Of a stretch of 64,000 nucleotides of DNA, positions 50,546 to 57,641 are shown piece by piece. Each line of letters begins with the position of its first letter. Position 1 is the first letter of the stretch. A model generated the notes under the pieces. That model saw nothing but the letters and a program-made list of their open reading frames with translations, was not told where the DNA came from and ran no database searches. This stretch comes from SAR324 cluster bacterium (GTDB lineage: Bacteria; SAR324; NAC60-12), in assembly GCA_015232315.1 (NCBI GenBank), contig JADFZZ010000007.1, positions 98,943 to 162,942 on the forward strand, written 5' to 3'. Both the position numbers and the translations under genes were made by a program.

Positions 50546-51614
50546 GTTCCACCTCCAAAACTTGGGTTTTAGCCATTCTTTCCATAGCCTCATCCAGTGC
50601 GTCTCTCGGTGTTTCTCTCGTTCTCCCTGCTTTTTGCTTCGGCTTTTCGTGAAAACCTATCGCCGCAATAAGCCCCCTGAACGTTTCAAAGCCTTCAACC
50701 GCCTGGCAGTGTTCGCCCCATGCCTCAACAGCAAAATCAATCCCGTGCTGGTCGAGTTGAACTGACAGTTGCCCACACATTGAGTTACTCAGACGCTCCG
50801 GATGAAGGCCGTCTGGATGGATCTGGTCTTTCAGAATGATCCTCCTCACCATCTCTGGTATTTTTGGGTTCAATGGGACTGCCTTGAATATTCTGAACGA
50901 GTCAAACCACTCAAAAAACGAATCTTTGTCATGGACATCAAAAACTTTTTCCTGAAAAACTACATTTGCAGGGTGGGGGGTGGTAGTGGTGGTGGTTTTT
51001 TCCTCATGCGCACGTGGAATGTTTCCACTACTACTACTACTACTACTGTTCTGTTCTGTTCTGTTCTGTTCTGTTCTGTTCTGTTCTGTTCTGTTCTGTT
51101 CTTGAGGAAATGAGCAGAAATTTTCAGAAATTCCCAGAAATTCGGATTTCTGCTGGTTTCTGCTGGTTTCTGCGTCAGAAATTCTGGTTTCTGACGGTTT
51201 CTGCTGATTTCTGCTGGTTTCTGCGTCAGAAACTCCTGAATCGGGTTTCTGCTTAAAATCATACCTTTCCCGCATCATCTGCCTTTTTTGAAAAAGGCCA
51301 TTCAACCTTTTCTTCAAACCTTCAGAAAATAAATAGCCATCTTTGATAGTGAAAAGTTTCACCTTGACAGCATGTTGGATAAAAGAATTGAATTCCTCTT
51401 CAGAGAAACTGAATTCTTCCGCTAAAATACAAGCCTGGACATCATTCCATTCGAGTTCAGCATTGGCAGAGCTTCCAATAAACTCCAGCAGTGTCCAATA
51501 AGTTCCAACACCTGCCATCCCAAATTTGTTTTTGATATACTTCAACTTCAAATCAGCGTTTGCGTCCGTATCATGATAAAAAAATTCAGCATCGTCTCTT
51601 CTTGGTCTACCCAT
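50532..51614 (-). CDS. Replication initiator (DUF4373/DnaD-like) with a pentanucleotide repeat linker
   Basis: 360 residues. Residues 1-105 match the Lin1244/Lin1753-type N-terminal domain (FFYHDTDANADLKLKYIKNK; GVGTYWTLLEFI). A low-complexity linker at ~120-215 contains duplicated SDAETSRNQQK blocks, an (QNRTE)n tract, seven Ser and several Thr. The C-terminal part (FRGLIAAIGFHEKP) is helical, as in DnaD/DnaT-like initiators. The linker lies on 11 copies of a 5-base unit, so changes in copy number would shift the frame. The protein probably opens the phage origin and passes the helicase to the next gene product. Confidence 0.75.
   Translation of the reverse strand: MGRPRRDDAEFFYHDTDANADLKLKYIKNKFGMAGVGTYWTLLEFIGSSANAELEWNDVQACILAEEFSFSEEEFNSFIQHAVKVKLFTIKDGYLFSEGLKKRLNGLFQKRQMMRERYDFKQKPDSGVSDAETSRNQQKPSETRISDAETSRNQQKSEFLGISENFCSFPQEQNRTEQNRTEQNRTEQNSSSSSSSGNIPRAHEEKTTTTTTPHPANVVFQEKVFDVHDKDSFFEWFDSFRIFKAVPLNPKIPEMVRRIILKDQIHPDGLHPERLSNSMCGQLSVQLDQHGIDFAVEAWGEHCQAVEGFETFRGLIAAIGFHEKPKQKAGRTRETPRDALDEAMERMAKTQVLEVEHGNA
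51027..51101. repeat. Simple sequence repeats: (ACT)7 followed by (TGTTC)11
   Basis: Seven ACT units (51027-51047) then eleven TGTTC units (51047-51101), inside the linker of the initiator gene. Because five is not a multiple of three, gain or loss of one unit shifts the downstream frame, and one frame meets TAG at once in the adjacent (AGT)7 tract. Confidence 0.95.
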
Positions 51615-51634
51615 ATACCCCTCTTTGTCAAAGA

Positions 51635-51652
51635 GCCACCGGCAACGGTGGC
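51635..51652. promoter_or_regulatory. Hairpin upstream of the initiator gene
   Basis: A perfect 7-bp stem GCCACCG / CGGTGGC with a 4-base loop, about 20 bases upstream of the initiator ATG and just downstream of the coiled-coil gene stop. It resembles the leader hairpins seen before other early genes. Confidence 0.5.
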
Positions 51653-51660
51653 ATTATTTA

Positions 51661-52503
51661 TCAATATGTGATTTTAACATGCGGGACTATTCCCGACAAA
51701 ATCATGTCCAGTATTTTTTTTGCGGTGGGGCTTTTGACACCACCGTCCACCAGGGCTTTCAAAATTTCTTCGTCCACCTCTTTACGGTGCTGTGCGTCTT
51801 TGGCTCTGGCTTCCACCAAATCTTTCTGCCGCTGTGCTTCAGCAGCAATCGCCTCCGCTTCTTTACGGGCAATCGCCTCCGCTTCCTTAATTTTCCGCTC
51901 AAGTTCTTGAGCTGCCACGGCTTTAGCACGTTCCTCAGCTTCCTCACGTATCAGCTTCTCACGTTGCTCTTGAGCTGTCTTTTCTCTCTCAGCCTGTTCT
52001 CTAGCTAACGCCTCCAGTTCCTTTTTCCTGAGTTCACGTTCCCTAGCTAACGCCTCCAGTTCCTTTTTCCTGAGTTCACGTTCCCTATCAAACAGAATAT
52101 TTTCCGAGATCGCCAATTCCCAAACCGCATCAATCTCCGCCATAATGCGTTCGGCCACGAGCCTCTTTTCTTCCTCCACTTCCCAGTCTGTCAATGGCTG
52201 GCGTATTTCAACCTTCAACTGATCCAGAAAATCTCTGGCGATTTTACGTTCCGCATCAATCTTTGAGATGCGTGCCTTTTCATCTTCAACCAGCTTTTTT
52301 CCAAGGGAATCAATCACAGTCTTACTTTGTGCGACCTTGTACGCTAACGAGGCGATTGCTTTACGCCCCTTGGGGGTTGAGGTATCAGGCACCTCCCTTT
52401 TTGCTTCTTGCTCGATCTTGCGCAAGATGTCAGTCAATCCCCCGTTGGAAAAAATCACTTCAGGGTCAATGTCAACGCTTATAAGTGCCAAATCTTGTGT
52501 CAT
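51661..52503 (-). CDS. Coiled-coil phage early protein
   Basis: 280 residues from MTQDLALISVDIDPE, with GGAG upstream. The N-terminus (DTSTPKGRKAIASLAYKVAQ) followed by SKTVIDSLGKKL is shared by phage proteins of unknown function often found in recombination operons. Residues ~125-240 form a continuous Glu/Lys/Ala-rich coiled coil, and a 14-residue block (RERELRKKELEALA) occurs twice as a result of an exact DNA duplication. The C-terminus VDGGVKSPTAKKILDMIL is compact. Confidence 0.72.
   Translation of the reverse strand: MTQDLALISVDIDPEVIFSNGGLTDILRKIEQEAKREVPDTSTPKGRKAIASLAYKVAQSKTVIDSLGKKLVEDEKARISKIDAERKIARDFLDQLKVEIRQPLTDWEVEEEKRLVAERIMAEIDAVWELAISENILFDRERELRKKELEALARERELRKKELEALAREQAEREKTAQEQREKLIREEAEERAKAVAAQELERKIKEAEAIARKEAEAIAAEAQRQKDLVEARAKDAQHRKEVDEEILKALVDGGVKSPTAKKILDMILSGIVPHVKITY
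52001..52084. repeat. Exact 42-bp tandem duplication
   Basis: Two identical 42-base units (52001-52042 and 52043-52084) in the coiled-coil gene. The length is a multiple of three, so the frame is kept and the coil is lengthened by two heptads. Confidence 0.93.
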
Positions 52504-52513
52504 AGCTGTCTCC

Positions 52514-52540
52514 AATAAAAAAGCCCTACTGTGCAGGGCT
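52514..52540 (-). terminator. Rho-independent terminator before the coiled-coil gene
   Basis: Minus strand: AGCCCT, 7-base loop, AGGGCT, then TTTTTTATT. It lies between the recombination-partner gene and the coiled-coil gene, so downstream early expression would need read-through or antitermination, or its own promoter. Confidence 0.7.
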
Positions 52541-52547
52541 TAGGTGG

Positions 52548-53672
52548 TTAAATTAATCCGGTTAATATCTCTCTGATCTGGCTTATTGTTTCAGCCTCAG
52601 CTAACTGAGCGATGGCTTTACTGTGTTTCTTCCAGTAGGCTGTCACGGCTTCGGCGCCATCCAGACCTGAGTCAATCAACTCCAGCGCAAACTCCATGGC
52701 CTTTTCCTCCAAACTATCGGGGATAATGGCAAACAACCGTTCCAGCAGTGCCAATCGTTCTTCTTTTGCTCCCCTCAAGAGCATGTAATCCTCATTCATC
52801 TGATGATTGATGAAATACGCTTTTATCTCATCCACCACCACCGCCAATTGCTCAAGATTACGAGATTCATTAATCTTTTTAAGGAACCAGTCAACCTTGT
52901 CCTTTTCAGGGAGAGCCTTCTCTGGAATTCCATTGCCACTGCCGTTACCGTTTTTCTTTGGCTGGGCCTGATGCTGGGCCTCCTCTGCTTTATCTTTTTT
53001 TACGTGTGAATCCAGTAACTCTTCCATCTCCTCAACGTCCTGGGTGAAAATATCCGAACAGGCTGTTGCTGTAATGATCCCATCCACAAAAGACCTTTTC
53101 TTTGCCATTTTCAACACTGTGTTGAAATAGTCTGCGGGGTTATCATGATCCATTTTTTCCCCTTTGATTACAATTTCCCAGCGACCATCATTTTTTTTTG
53201 CTTCAAAACCTTTTCCTCCGATCAACTCTTGCGCTTTGGCAGGATTCGATTGCCGATAATCCCAATACTCTTTAGGAACTTGTCTGCCTGTGCTTTCCAC
53301 AGGGCCGGTACGATACCGATATTTGCCCTCCATCGTATTACAACTGCCCAATCCTGTAGCCAACTCGTCCCCGTTGGGGGAACAAACGTGGCAATATATT
53401 TCATACTCCCTGTGACCACCGCCCAAATCACGCAGGATAATGTCATTCGGCTCGATCTTGATCCGAAACTGAAAGGTGGCGGAGATCACTTCCGCACCCG
53501 ATTTAAGGAGTACGTTCTTTTTTGTTCCTGGGATCTTCCCATAGTGTTCGCCTTCCTTCAGAATTTCCTTTACTACGGTCTGGATTAAGACCTTGCGTTC
53601 CAGAATGTCTTTGATCCGTGGCATTTCCGTGACTGCTGTTGATGCTGCTGTAACTTCCATTGAAACTGTCAT
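52548..53672 (-). CDS. Probable ssDNA-binding/annealing partner of the YqaJ exonuclease
   Basis: 374 residues. The N-terminal ~210 residues have GEHYGKIPGTKKNVLLKSGA and TVLKMAKKRSFVDGIITATA followed by CSDIFTQDVEE, a pattern seen in a phage family that accompanies recombination exonucleases. A Gln/Asn/Gly linker at ~235-250 (KKNGNGSGNG) separates a helical C-terminal domain. No RecT or Erf signature was recognised with certainty, so annealase activity is inferred from the neighbour gene. GAGG precedes the ATG. Confidence 0.6.
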   Translation of the reverse strand: MTVSMEVTAASTAVTEMPRIKDILERKVLIQTVVKEILKEGEHYGKIPGTKKNVLLKSGAEVISATFQFRIKIEPNDIILRDLGGGHREYEIYCHVCSPNGDELATGLGSCNTMEGKYRYRTGPVESTGRQVPKEYWDYRQSNPAKAQELIGGKGFEAKKNDGRWEIVIKGEKMDHDNPADYFNTVLKMAKKRSFVDGIITATACSDIFTQDVEEMEELLDSHVKKDKAEEAQHQAQPKKNGNGSGNGIPEKALPEKDKVDWFLKKINESRNLEQLAVVVDEIKAYFINHQMNEDYMLLRGAKEERLALLERLFAIIPDSLEEKAMEFALELIDSGLDGAEAVTAYWKKHSKAIAQLAEAETISQIREILTGLI

Positions 53673-53695
53673 ACGACCTCTATAAGTGATGATTA

Positions 53696-53718
53696 TACCC
53701 CACCGATATGATGGGGTA
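53696..53718 (-). promoter_or_regulatory. Hairpin between exonuclease and partner genes
   Basis: A 7-bp stem TACCCCA / TGGGGTA with a 9-base loop, followed on the minus strand by TAATCATC rather than a U-run. Likely an attenuator or RNA-stability element before the partner gene. Confidence 0.5.
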
Positions 53719-53723
53719 ATGGA

Positions 53724-54698
53724 TTATTTTAAGCGAAATGACCTGGCACCTGATGGCACTACAAACCGTTTGTAGATGTCAGGGCATGATGTCTGAAACG
53801 CCTTCTGGTTAAAAGAGTTCTCCAAAAACCGCTCGTAAACTTCCGGCTCTTTACTTTTTAACGAATCAGAACTGAACCGATTTCCGATTTTCCACGTGGC
53901 CAAGGTTTCGCCACTTGCGGTCACCAGTGTATCGGCTTCCGCCATGAACGCCTTGATGCCAGTTTCCAGCGTTTCTTCCTGAGCCTTCAACTCTTTCATT
54001 CTGGCCTTGATGTCAGCCAGTAACTTCACATTGCTCACTGTCTGAATATCTGCCACAATCGGCCACGATTCTGCCCGTGAATACCGACTCTCGACATCTG
54101 CCTTGTTGATCGGAGGCGGTGGAATATCCTCCTGAACCCGCATCCAGAAATCCAACTCTTGGGCCTGCAACATCTCGATCAGTTCAGCATCCCTGTTGAG
54201 GGTGTACTGTTTCAAGCTTCGCCCGCCCACCAGTACCAGAAAATCAACCCCCGAATAGGTTGGCAGACATGCCAATTCATGCCAGCCCTGCGCTTTATAA
54301 TAGAGAGGAAGGTCATCGGTACCCTGCTGGCCATATTTATCAGCCATCCACTCTGAGGTGTTCTTGATCTCGATGATACGCTTGTTGCCCTGATCCAGAC
54401 GGTCGAGGTGAGCAAACATAAAGGAATGTTGACCCTCGCCCCAGTACGTTTTATTCGTCCGTCTCAGATTCATGCCCAATTTTTTCTTTGCGAAATCCGC
54501 AATTGTGTGTTCCATGAAGGATCCCCACATCACCGACTCGTTATCACTCAAATCAACGGGATCCCGCCTGCGGGTTTTTTCTTCCCACAACATGAAGGGA
54601 GTTTTCCACGGGTTCACTCCCGTGGCTGCACCAGCCTCGCTTGCGCCAATCCCTTGTAATCGGCCCTCTTTATCATCGACTGAAAAATTCACTTGCAT
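53724..54698 (-). CDS. YqaJ-type viral recombinase (exonuclease)
   Basis: 324 residues. The lambda exonuclease/YqaJ fold is shown by GIGASEAGAATGVNPWKTPF and MLWEEKTRR, ESVMWGSFMEHTIADFAKKK, MFAHLDRLDQGNKRIIEIKN (the D...E-x-K catalytic set), and YYKAQGWHELACL. It resects double-stranded ends to allow strand annealing by a partner protein. The C-terminal ~110 residues are a helical extension (ADIKARMKELKAQEETLE). AAGGAG precedes the ATG. Confidence 0.9.
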   Translation of the reverse strand: MQVNFSVDDKEGRLQGIGASEAGAATGVNPWKTPFMLWEEKTRRRDPVDLSDNESVMWGSFMEHTIADFAKKKLGMNLRRTNKTYWGEGQHSFMFAHLDRLDQGNKRIIEIKNTSEWMADKYGQQGTDDLPLYYKAQGWHELACLPTYSGVDFLVLVGGRSLKQYTLNRDAELIEMLQAQELDFWMRVQEDIPPPPINKADVESRYSRAESWPIVADIQTVSNVKLLADIKARMKELKAQEETLETGIKAFMAEADTLVTASGETLATWKIGNRFSSDSLKSKEPEVYERFLENSFNQKAFQTSCPDIYKRFVVPSGARSFRLK

Positions 54699-54725
54699 AG
54701 TTTTCTCCTTGGTTTAACGTTTAAT

Positions 54726-54748
54726 AAAAAAAGGCTAACCCGCCTTTT
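54726..54748 (-). terminator. Rho-independent terminator before the exonuclease gene
   Basis: Minus strand: AAAAGGC, loop GGGTTA, GCCTTTT followed by more T. It is a strong intrinsic terminator 30 bases upstream of the exonuclease ribosome site. Confidence 0.75.
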
Positions 54749-54810
54749 GGACATGATTCATGTCCCCCTCTTGTGCCGTGGACTCCTCTCCAGAAATCAC
54801 GGCACATCCT

Positions 54811-55047
54811 TCAGCTTCGTAACGAAGCCGCCTGTTGCCTTATCTTTTTCAATAAGGCTTCTTTCTCCTGCATGACTGCTGTTTTGGCCATCTCAGGTCG
54901 TAACACAGCAATCAATTCCGCTATCTCCAGTCTCAACTTGTCCTGGCTCTCTCTCGTCTTGATCTGTTCCTCAAATTGCCGGTGCAAGTTTCTTTCGATA
55001 CTGTCACCGATTCTCTTGATTTCACTCACTAAGAGTTCTCGGCTCAT
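54811..55047 (-). CDS. Small coiled-coil protein, first leftward early gene
   Basis: 78 residues from MSRELLVSEIKRIGD, with AGGAGG upstream. It is a continuous amphipathic helix (RQFEEQIKTRESQDKLRLEI). No family recognised. As the first gene left of the divergent control region it may be regulatory. Confidence 0.65.
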   Translation of the reverse strand: MSRELLVSEIKRIGDSIERNLHRQFEEQIKTRESQDKLRLEIAELIAVLRPEMAKTAVMQEKEALLKKIRQQAASLRS

Positions 55048-55106
55048 GTTCCTCCTGTTTTCCTCTTGACTATTAGTGATCTGAATATACAATTCATCAA
55101 TACACT

Positions 55107-55148
55107 ACCACATTTTTACCGGAAGTAAACTGTTTTTTGTATATACAA
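55107..55148 (+). promoter_or_regulatory. Promoter and palindromic operator for the RHH gene
   Basis: TTTACC and TGTATA spaced 17 bases form a plausible sigma70 promoter for the plus-strand RHH gene. The perfect palindrome TTGTATATACAA (55137-55148) overlaps the -10, and a related half site GTATATTC occurs near 55083. Autoregulation by the RHH protein is a reasonable inference. Confidence 0.5.
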
Positions 55149-55168
55149 CTCTTTTTTATGGGGGTGGA

Positions 55169-55384
55169 ATGTCGAAAAGCTATAATGTCCCGGATCGGAC
55201 AATGATTTCTATGCGCATCGAAACTGAATTCCTGCAAACACTTGATGAATTTTGCGAACAAAAAGGACTAACCCGAACAAAACTGCTGGTGTCGTTAGCG
55301 AAAAAATACATCAAAGAGCATCAGTTCACTGTTTCTAATTCAACAGTGGCGGTCGATCCTGATGGATACGACCTTGGCGCATGA
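55169..55384 (+). CDS. Ribbon-helix-helix (CopG/Arc-type) regulator
   Basis: 71 residues. TMISMRIETEFLQTLDEFCE followed by QKGLTRTKLLVSLAKKYI is a typical RHH: one strand with basic residues, then two helices. It is transcribed away from the early genes, in the control region between the exonuclease operon and the repressor. Its 3' end overlaps an antisense gene by 50 bases. Confidence 0.78.
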   Translation: MSKSYNVPDRTMISMRIETEFLQTLDEFCEQKGLTRTKLLVSLAKKYIKEHQFTVSNSTVAVDPDGYDLGA

Positions 55385-55514
55385 ATTCAGTGAACTCATC
55401 CATGGGATGCTGTTTCTGGATCAACGGAAGGGAGGGGCCAAAATATTGTTTACTCTCAAAATTGAGCCGTTCTTGCTCATACGCATTGGGGAATTGTTGA
55501 TTGGTCATTTTCAT
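55335..55514 (-). CDS. Small protein antisense to the RHH 3' end, 59 residues
   Basis: MKMTNQQFPNAYEQERLNFE..., with a modest AGG upstream. Polar, with HPMDEFTEFMRQGR near the end. It covers most of the interval between the two RHH genes. Coding by frame and direction only. Confidence 0.5.
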   Translation of the reverse strand: MKMTNQQFPNAYEQERLNFESKQYFGPSLPLIQKQHPMDEFTEFMRQGRIHQDRPPLLN

Positions 55515-55597
55515 TTCTACCTTTAGCGGCTTAGGGGTTATCTCTACTTTAGTGTGGGGGTTCTGTGGTGCCTAGTTTGCCGACCTGTCACCATGCT

Positions 55598-55804
55598 CTA
55601 AACCGCTACCTTTTCAGGACTAGCGGTATGAATAACTTTCAACTCTGGATACAGCACATTGATCACGCCTGTATGCAACGAATACCGCAAAATACGCTCG
55701 ATCAACATCGTCTTTGAACAGCGTGTCACACTACAAATATCCTCAAGTTTCTCGTCCAGTTCTGATGTCAATCTCAGCAATTGTTGTTTTTTCTCTCTTG
55801 CCAT
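55598..55804 (-). CDS. Ribbon-helix-helix-like regulator
   Basis: 68 residues from MAREKKQQLLRLTSELDE, with GGAG upstream. LDEKLEDICSVTRCSKTMLI followed by ERILRYSLHTG fits an RHH. It is divergent from the repressor gene and may act as the Cro-like partner in the lysis-lysogeny decision, which is inference from position. Confidence 0.68.
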   Translation of the reverse strand: MAREKKQQLLRLTSELDEKLEDICSVTRCSKTMLIERILRYSLHTGVINVLYPELKVIHTASPEKVAV

Positions 55805-55840
55805 TCGTATTCTCCGTGATATCATTGTGATATAAGAACG

Positions 55841-55855
55841 TTATCAAATTGATAA
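55841..55855. promoter_or_regulatory. Palindromic operator between repressor and divergent RHH gene
   Basis: TTATCAAATTGATAA is a perfect 15-base palindrome. A related ATATCATTGTGATAT lies just to its left. Both sit in the 96-base divergent control region, where the prophage repressor would bind. Confidence 0.6.
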
Positions 55856-55900
55856 ACAATTTGTTTACAACGATTTCGGTTTACAGATGAAAGACGACAA

Positions 55901-56848
55901 ATGCAACATGAAAAACGCACCGCACTCGAAATTTATGATTTCATACGCACTGTAAGTGGAGTTCAAACCCTTGCGGAAGTAGCTAAGGTGTTAGGGTTGA
56001 GCCCTCAAAACCTGAATAATACCATCAAGCGCAATTCGATACCTTATGAAAAATTGTTTGATTACTCTCTTGAGGAAAGAATACCTATGGAAGCCATTTT
56101 GTTGAAGTCTTTTGGGAAGACAGAGAAACCTGTGGAGATGAGTTATGAACAATTCTTTTCCACAGAACCTGTTTTTGAATATGTAACTTTTTTCCCCTCT
56201 AATATTGGTGAATATTTGCATAGTGTAAAACATTCAGGAAAACCTGTTCCGGCTAAACTTACCACCATTTATACACTTACATCCATTTTAGCCCTTCTGA
56301 GTTTTTATAACTCAAACACCTCAATGTTGATTGAATCCTTTCTTTCCCATATTGATAATAACAACTGTGACATACGAATTTATGATGATATTGGGGACCG
56401 TCCTCTCTTCCCGATGAATCTGGCCGTTACACACAATAGAATCTGTACATTTAGTTCTCATTACGGTGGTTTAATGTTTTTTAATCACTTTGAAGCAGCA
56501 CAAGCCATACAAACTCGAATGGACACTTTAACCATAGCTGGCATAGATTACTTAAAGTTCTTTCAGCACATGAGCGACTATATCGCAACTGCTACTGACC
56601 AAATATCATTCGTAAGATTTATGCTTGAGTATAACCAATCGCACGAACCTGAATGGATACAAGCATACACAATATTATTGTTGGAAAACACATCAGTCAA
56701 CCCAAGCAAATCCGAACTAGTAAAGTTTTTTGAGACACAACGCGTTTTAAAGGTTTACGATATACCTTTTAAGGATGAATTAGGTATACCAGATTGGTGG
56801 GTATTTAAGGGTAAGGAAGGGCTTAAAAATAAAATTTCTATTGCCTGA
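55901..56848 (+). CDS. CI-like prophage repressor with an atypical C-terminus
   Basis: 315 residues. Residues 1-70 form a CI-type helix-turn-helix (LAEVAKVLGLSPQNLNNTIK followed by NSIPYEKLFDYSLEERI). The region after it is not a LexA/S24 peptidase: no Ser-Lys dyad context (GDSM or similar) was found. Instead there is a ~200-residue helical, aromatic-rich domain with no known motif. Repression may thus be released by a route other than RecA-stimulated self-cleavage. The gene is divergent from the RHH gene across a palindromic operator. Confidence 0.72.
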   Translation: MQHEKRTALEIYDFIRTVSGVQTLAEVAKVLGLSPQNLNNTIKRNSIPYEKLFDYSLEERIPMEAILLKSFGKTEKPVEMSYEQFFSTEPVFEYVTFFPSNIGEYLHSVKHSGKPVPAKLTTIYTLTSILALLSFYNSNTSMLIESFLSHIDNNNCDIRIYDDIGDRPLFPMNLAVTHNRICTFSSHYGGLMFFNHFEAAQAIQTRMDTLTIAGIDYLKFFQHMSDYIATATDQISFVRFMLEYNQSHEPEWIQAYTILLLENTSVNPSKSELVKFFETQRVLKVYDIPFKDELGIPDWWVFKGKEGLKNKISIA

Positions 56849-56882
56849 TCCCACGTTTTTCTTAATTGTTTCAAGGTACCAT

Positions 56883-57599
56883 ATGGTGCGTTTTCTGTTT
56901 ATCGTTTTATTTGTGGGAGGCTTCGCTATTCCATCATTTTCAGCCGATTCAGGCGGTTCCCGTAAAGAATACCCACTCCAGATACAAGCTATTCTACCTT
57001 GGGGCGGGGCATTTTTGGGCTATCATGTGAATGAAAATGTTATGTTCGGAATTTCCACTCAAGCGGGTGCGGGTATTAGATCCACTGATGAGAATAACGA
57101 TGGAAAACCCGATAATGACAAAGAATCACGGATATTGGATGAGCAACCCGAAGGTATCTCGGATTCCAGTTATAATCAGGGACGTTCTAGTACATATCAA
57201 CTGCGTTGGAGTCCATCGAACAATAGTGGCTTTTTTGTCGCATTTGGCGGTTATAATGATAATGGAGAGACAGAAAGACTTCAATTGGACTCAAGAACCA
57301 GAGTAATTGGTAATAACACTTACGAAAATACCGACTTAAAAATTATATTGAAAAGATATCCTATTTGGGCGCCTCTTTTAGGTATCGGTTGGAATTGGAT
57401 ATTAGACAGTGGCTATTCGTTTGGATTTGATGCCACTACTGGACTCTATAATGAATATTCAACCCGTTTAGAGGTTGTTACCAGTACGAGCAATACGGCA
57501 GTAACGGAGGAAGATCTTCGGTTGGAGGAAGAAAAAATGATAAGTGGTTCCAACTTTGGAGCTGGCCATATCAACTTGATAATAGGGATAAATTTTTAG
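56883..57599 (+). CDS. Secreted outer-membrane-type protein (lysogenic conversion candidate)
   Basis: 238 residues from MVRFLFIVLFVGGFA, with AAGG six bases upstream. Residues 1-20 are a signal peptide, cleaved after SFSA. The rest has alternating strands (QLRWSPSNNSGFFVAFGGY; WAPLLGIGWNWILDSGYSFG) and ends in Phe (INLIIGINF), as in outer-membrane beta barrels. A polar, Asp/Asn-rich loop lies near residue 70. Placed between repressor and integrase on the same strand, it is probably made in the lysogen and may alter the cell surface. Confidence 0.7.
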   Translation: MVRFLFIVLFVGGFAIPSFSADSGGSRKEYPLQIQAILPWGGAFLGYHVNENVMFGISTQAGAGIRSTDENNDGKPDNDKESRILDEQPEGISDSSYNQGRSSTYQLRWSPSNNSGFFVAFGGYNDNGETERLQLDSRTRVIGNNTYENTDLKIILKRYPIWAPLLGIGWNWILDSGYSFGFDATTGLYNEYSTRLEVVTSTSNTAVTEEDLRLEEEKMISGSNFGAGHINLIIGINF

Positions 57600-57641
57600 T
57601 TGTACCCTTTGGCTATACTGTCCACTTTTATGAGCGTTTCT

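Noticed and set aside
50960..51262. Alternative frame across the pentanucleotide repeat (100 residues, Val-rich)
   Set aside because: It is not a separate gene; it is a frame that would be entered only after repeat slippage.
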